Part shown: in pieces, positions 16,209-18,302 of the stretch | Layout of the letters: each line of letters opens with the position of its first letter | Numbering within the stretch: the stretch's first letter is position 1 | From: an uncultured Pseudomonadota bacterium | GTDB taxonomy: Bacteria; Myxococcota_A; Polyangia; HGW-17 | NCBI GenBank assembly: GCA_938004375.1 | Contig: CALKWH010000265.1 | Coordinates: 1-18,302 of the forward strand | Length of the DNA: 18,302 nucleotides | Direction: 5' to 3' | Made by a program: the position numbers and the translations under genes | The notes under the pieces: generated by a model | What the model saw: only the letters and a program-made list of their open reading frames with translations | The model's database searches: none | Told to the model about the DNA's origin: nothing

Positions 16209-16224
16209 GTTCCCGAACGGGAAC
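16209..16224. promoter_or_regulatory. 16-nt palindrome in the nrdJ leader, candidate operator
   Basis: GTTCCCG-AA-CGGGAAC is a perfect 7-bp inverted repeat with a 2-nt centre, 21-36 nt upstream of the nrdJ ATG. It could be a dimeric-repressor site. The GTTC/GAAC half-sites recall LexA-type boxes but do not match a named consensus exactly. It is also able to fold in RNA only if the 2-nt centre opens to a larger loop. Confidence 0.5.
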
Positions 16225-16285
16225 CGATAGTGCATAGAACAAATGCGGGGGAAGAAAAACCCCCTTCTTGAAAATGCCTGTCGGC

Positions 16286-16316
16286 GCGACGGGAAACGCT
16301 GTTTGCAAAGCGTCGC
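16286..16316 (-). promoter_or_regulatory. Alternative stem-loops in the nrdJ leader
   Basis: GCGACG (16286-16291) pairs with CGTCGC (16311-16316). An inner ACGCT (16296-16300) pairs with AGCGT (16309-16313) around a loop with TTTGCAAA. The two pairings share bases 16311-16313, so they are mutually exclusive, an arrangement also seen in switching leaders. Function is unproven. Confidence 0.3.
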
Positions 16317-16461
16317 CTCCAGAACGGTTGACGTTTCGCTGAACCATGGAGTCCGGCTGTGTCGCCCTCCAAAGGTCTGAAATAATTCGGGAATTTCCGG
16401 GTTCCACCTCTCGTTGTCCGCCGCGCCGGGCGGGACCCTGGCCGCCACGCCAGGCGGGGCC

Positions 16462-16490
16462 TTGATCTTCCCCTGGCGCTGCAATACAAG
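16462..16490 (+). promoter_or_regulatory. Possible promoter of the zinc-ribbon gene
   Basis: TTGATC (16462-16467), a 17-nt spacer and TACAAG (16485-16490) match the -35 and -10 at 4 of 6 positions each. The site lies 64 nt upstream of the chosen ATG. Confidence 0.33.
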
Positions 16491-16554
16491 ATGATCCGGG
16501 TCCGCGCGCGCCTGTTTCGGCTCTGGAGCCGCGCGACCCGACGGGGTGTACGAG

Positions 16555-18129
16555 ATGAAATGGGTCTGCACGAACTGTGGCCATCACTTTGAGAACGAAG
16601 AGACGGGCGCGCGCTGCCCGGCCTGCCTGCGCCGCAACGGGATCATCCTGGAGGAGGAGGCCGGTGCGCGGGGGAAGCCCGACCCCGCCGCCGTCGTCCG
16701 CCGGACGCGGCTGGTGCTGACCCTCGTGGTGGGGGCCGCCGCCCTCGTCGCCGTCCTGGTCGTGGCCGTGCTCCTGATGCGGGGGACCGGACGGCCGTCG
16801 TCGTCGCGCTACGCGAAGGCGCCCGACGACTTCGCCACCGCCACGGCGCGCGTGAAGGAGGCGGTCGGCCTCGAGCTGGCCGCCCCCGAGGATCCGTTCG
16901 CCGCCCCGGCCATGGTGGGAAAACTGGCCCGTGAGTGGGGCTTCGCCGAGGGACCGGTGTTCGAGCGGCTGCAGGCAGTGGCGAAGACCCGGCTGCACCT
17001 GGGCGCCCTGGCCGGAACGCCGCGAGTCCCGGCGGTGCTGGCCGAGGAGCTCCTTGCAGGCCGCGCGGTGACCGCGACGCCCCTGGAGTGGGCGATGCTG
17101 GGCCACGCGCTGGCCGTGTGGCTGCACAAGCCGGTGGGCGTCGCCCTGCTCGAGGTGCCCGAGGGGACCCCCGCCCATCCTTGGGGGTTGGGCCTGTACG
17201 CGACCGTGCTCCATGACCGGGGCTTCGACGCGCCTCCCTCCCGGGTGATCCCGTTCGGCGTCGACGCGGTCCCCGCCGGCGCCGTTCCCCGGCCGCTCAC
17301 GGCCGCCGAGGTGCTCGCCGCCTGGCTCTCCCAGACCGCCTGGGGCCGCGTTCCCTGCGTGAGCCGCCCGCTGGAGCTGCTGTTGCCGCGGGACGCCCCG
17401 CGCACGGCCTCGGACGAGGACGCCCGCTTCGCCACCGCCCGCCTCCAGGCGGCCGCGCTCCTCGCCCCCGAACTGCCCCCGGTCAAGGCCGCCGCGCTCT
17501 GGGGGCACGTGTGCCTGGGCATGCACCGCAAGGCCCGCGGGCTCGCCGAGGCCCTGGTCTCCGAGTACGAGATGAAGCGCCAGAAGGCCACTGGACAGGC
17601 CTTCGCCCACGCCATCGACGGTCGTCGCCTGCACGGCTTCCAGGCGCTGCTCATGTTCGTCGACGCGGCGCCCGCGGGCGCCGCCGAGCTCATCGCGAAG
17701 GCCGACGCCGAGTTCGCCCCCCTCGCCGTCCCCGCCGCCATCGGGGCCCAGGACAAGGACAAGTTGTCCGCCGCCAGCGCCGCCCTGCCCGCCTCGGACC
17801 TGCCCGAGGTGCGCTATCTCAAAGCGGTGGCCGCCGTGATGCTGCGCGAGAAGCCGGTCATGGAGGCCGCCGTCCCCGAGGCCGCCGCCCTCGTCGCCGC
17901 GCTCCCCGGCGCCAAGTGGGCGCAGCAGTTGCACTTCACCCTGCTTTTGGGCGCCGGGCGCTTCGACGAGGCCCGCGCGGCGATCCCCCGCGTGATCTCC
18001 GGCGCCCCCGACGCCGCCAGCCTCACCGACGAGCTCAAGCGCGTGGTGGACGACGCCGAGGCCCAGGCGAAGGCCGCCGAGGCGGCCGCGACGCCCACCA
18101 CCGACGCGACCGCGCCGACCGCACCGTGA
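16555..18129 (+). CDS. Zinc-ribbon single-span membrane protein with Ala-rich helical domain
   Basis: This gene encodes a 524-aa protein. Residues 1-30 are a zinc ribbon with Cys5, Cys8, Cys21 and Cys24 (CTNCGHHF...CPAC). A basic segment (47-52) precedes one membrane helix (about 53-75), so the ribbon should lie in the cytoplasm and the remaining 450 residues outside. The large domain is Ala/Leu/Glu-rich and mostly helical with repeated helix pairs, for example KAAALWGHVCLGMHRKARGLAEAL and WAQQLHFTLLLGAGRFDEARAAI, the latter like a TPR helix. The tail is a low-complexity Ala/Thr/Pro stretch. I do not recognise a named family; a tethered scaffold is one possibility. ATG 16555 follows GGGGTG by 6 nt; an in-frame GTG at 16546 would add three residues. 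It is transcribed divergently from nrdJ. Confidence 0.78.
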   Translation: MKWVCTNCGHHFENEETGARCPACLRRNGIILEEEAGARGKPDPAAVVRRTRLVLTLVVGAAALVAVLVVAVLLMRGTGRPSSSRYAKAPDDFATATARVKEAVGLELAAPEDPFAAPAMVGKLAREWGFAEGPVFERLQAVAKTRLHLGALAGTPRVPAVLAEELLAGRAVTATPLEWAMLGHALAVWLHKPVGVALLEVPEGTPAHPWGLGLYATVLHDRGFDAPPSRVIPFGVDAVPAGAVPRPLTAAEVLAAWLSQTAWGRVPCVSRPLELLLPRDAPRTASDEDARFATARLQAAALLAPELPPVKAAALWGHVCLGMHRKARGLAEALVSEYEMKRQKATGQAFAHAIDGRRLHGFQALLMFVDAAPAGAAELIAKADAEFAPLAVPAAIGAQDKDKLSAASAALPASDLPEVRYLKAVAAVMLREKPVMEAAVPEAAALVAALPGAKWAQQLHFTLLLGAGRFDEARAAIPRVISGAPDAASLTDELKRVVDDAEAQAKAAEAAATPTTDATAPTAP

Positions 18130-18132
18130 TGT

Positions 18133-18302
18133 GACGGACGCGACGGAAACACGGACGCGGCGGGAACACGGACGAACATGGACGAACACCGACGGTCACG
18201 GACCACGGACCGCCGCACACGGACGAGGGAGCACGGACGAAGCTACTTCCGTGTCACTCCTTGTTTCCAGCGGCGGTCCGTGTCCGTCCCTGTCCGTCCG
18301 TG
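18133..18302. repeat. Degenerate ACGGACG-type repeats with an inverted-repeat arrangement
   Basis: The non-coding tail of the window is built of short degenerate units. AACACGGACG occurs at 18148 and 18165, then AACATGGACG at 18175 and AACACCGACG at 18185 follow at a 10-nt period, with further CACGGACG copies at 18217 and 18232. From about 18248 the complementary motif appears instead (TTCCGTGT, GGTCCGTGTCCGTCC, TGTCCGTCCGTG). CACGGACCGCCGC (18204-18216) and GCGGCGGTCCGTG (18270-18282) form a perfect 13-bp inverted repeat around a 53-nt loop. Within that loop CACGGA (18232-18237) and TCCGTG (18248-18253) pair again. The tract continues past the window. Confidence 0.8.

Larger units (their letters stand above)
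16189..16554. other. Divergent intergenic region between nrdJ and the zinc-ribbon gene
   Basis: This 366-bp stretch contains no convincing coding sequence. It carries the nrdJ ribosome site and the 16-nt palindrome on the nrdJ side, a GGGGG/CCCCC hairpin with an A-rich loop (16244-16261), the stem-loop at 16286-16316, an AT-rich patch (16379-16398), and GC-rich inverted repeats plus a promoter-like sequence (16440-16490) towards the zinc-ribbon gene. I looked for a cobalamin-riboswitch B12 box and an NrdR box and recognised neither. Confidence 0.6.

Noticed and set aside
16189..16554. Cobalamin riboswitch or NrdR box before nrdJ
   Set aside because: No B12-box core or NrdR-type AT-rich palindrome could be found by eye; only unassigned stems and a GTTCCCG palindrome are present.
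16189..18189. Long upstream extension of the nrdJ frame on the minus strand (open to 18189)
   Set aside because: The extension runs antisense through the zinc-ribbon gene, is Gly/Arg/Ala-rich low complexity, and the strong ribosome site and family start both sit at 16188.
18133..18302. CRISPR array
   Set aside because: Units are about 10-17 nt, degenerate and without unique spacers of regular length, and they reverse orientation.

Overview
The window is a very GC-rich stretch of bacterial chromosome, densely packed with genes. No rRNA, tRNA, CRISPR array, insertion sequence or phage gene was recognised. The setting is a Gram-negative envelope: several lipoproteins with lipoboxes, an ExbB/ExbD pair and a Tat substrate. 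One lipoprotein has an Asn/Asp/Ala/Thr-rich linker behind its lipid anchor, and there is a lipoprotein CotH-family protein, a B12-dependent class II ribonucleotide reductase and a stand-alone regulator-type beta-propeller. Together these suggest a Myxococcota or other former deltaproteobacterial lineage. That assignment is inferred from style, not from a marker gene.

Left part (1-2900). The tail of a nitroreductase-family gene converges on a CotH-kinase-family lipoprotein gene, and a 15-nt perfect hairpin spans both stop codons. Divergent from the CotH gene are a 68-aa DUF2188-like protein, with a good promoter-like sequence, and a 160-aa lipoprotein.

Middle part (2924-11971, all minus strand). 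This is one tightly packed gene series that reads as a single operon. In order of transcription it encodes a lipoprotein beta-propeller of the two-component-regulator type; ExbB; ExbD; a 959-aa multi-membrane-span hybrid histidine kinase with a C-terminal receiver; a 203-aa lipoprotein; a Tat-exported PQQ-type beta-propeller; and a cytoplasmic-looking alpha/beta-hydrolase lipase. ExbB/ExbD and ExbD/kinase overlap by GTGA, the kinase and lipoprotein overlap by 23 nt, and the lipoprotein and Tat propeller are 5 nt apart. The lipase follows after 45 nt and is the least certain member. No TonB, TonB-dependent receptor, DNA-binding response regulator or output domain is present. The series therefore looks like a proton-motive-force-coupled envelope sensing or signalling unit of a composition I do not recognise, and it is the best candidate here for an undescribed system.

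Right part (11974-18302). Adenosylcobalamin-dependent ribonucleotide reductase (nrdJ), bifunctional riboflavin kinase/FAD synthetase (ribF, probable TTG start) and an unknown 190-aa protein overlap end to start on the minus strand. Upstream of nrdJ is a 366-bp divergent intergenic region with a 16-nt palindrome and a second stem-loop. It is shared with a plus-strand gene for a zinc-ribbon, single-membrane-span protein with a large Ala-rich helical domain. The window ends in a non-coding tract of degenerate ACGGACG-type repeats whose two halves form an inverted repeat.
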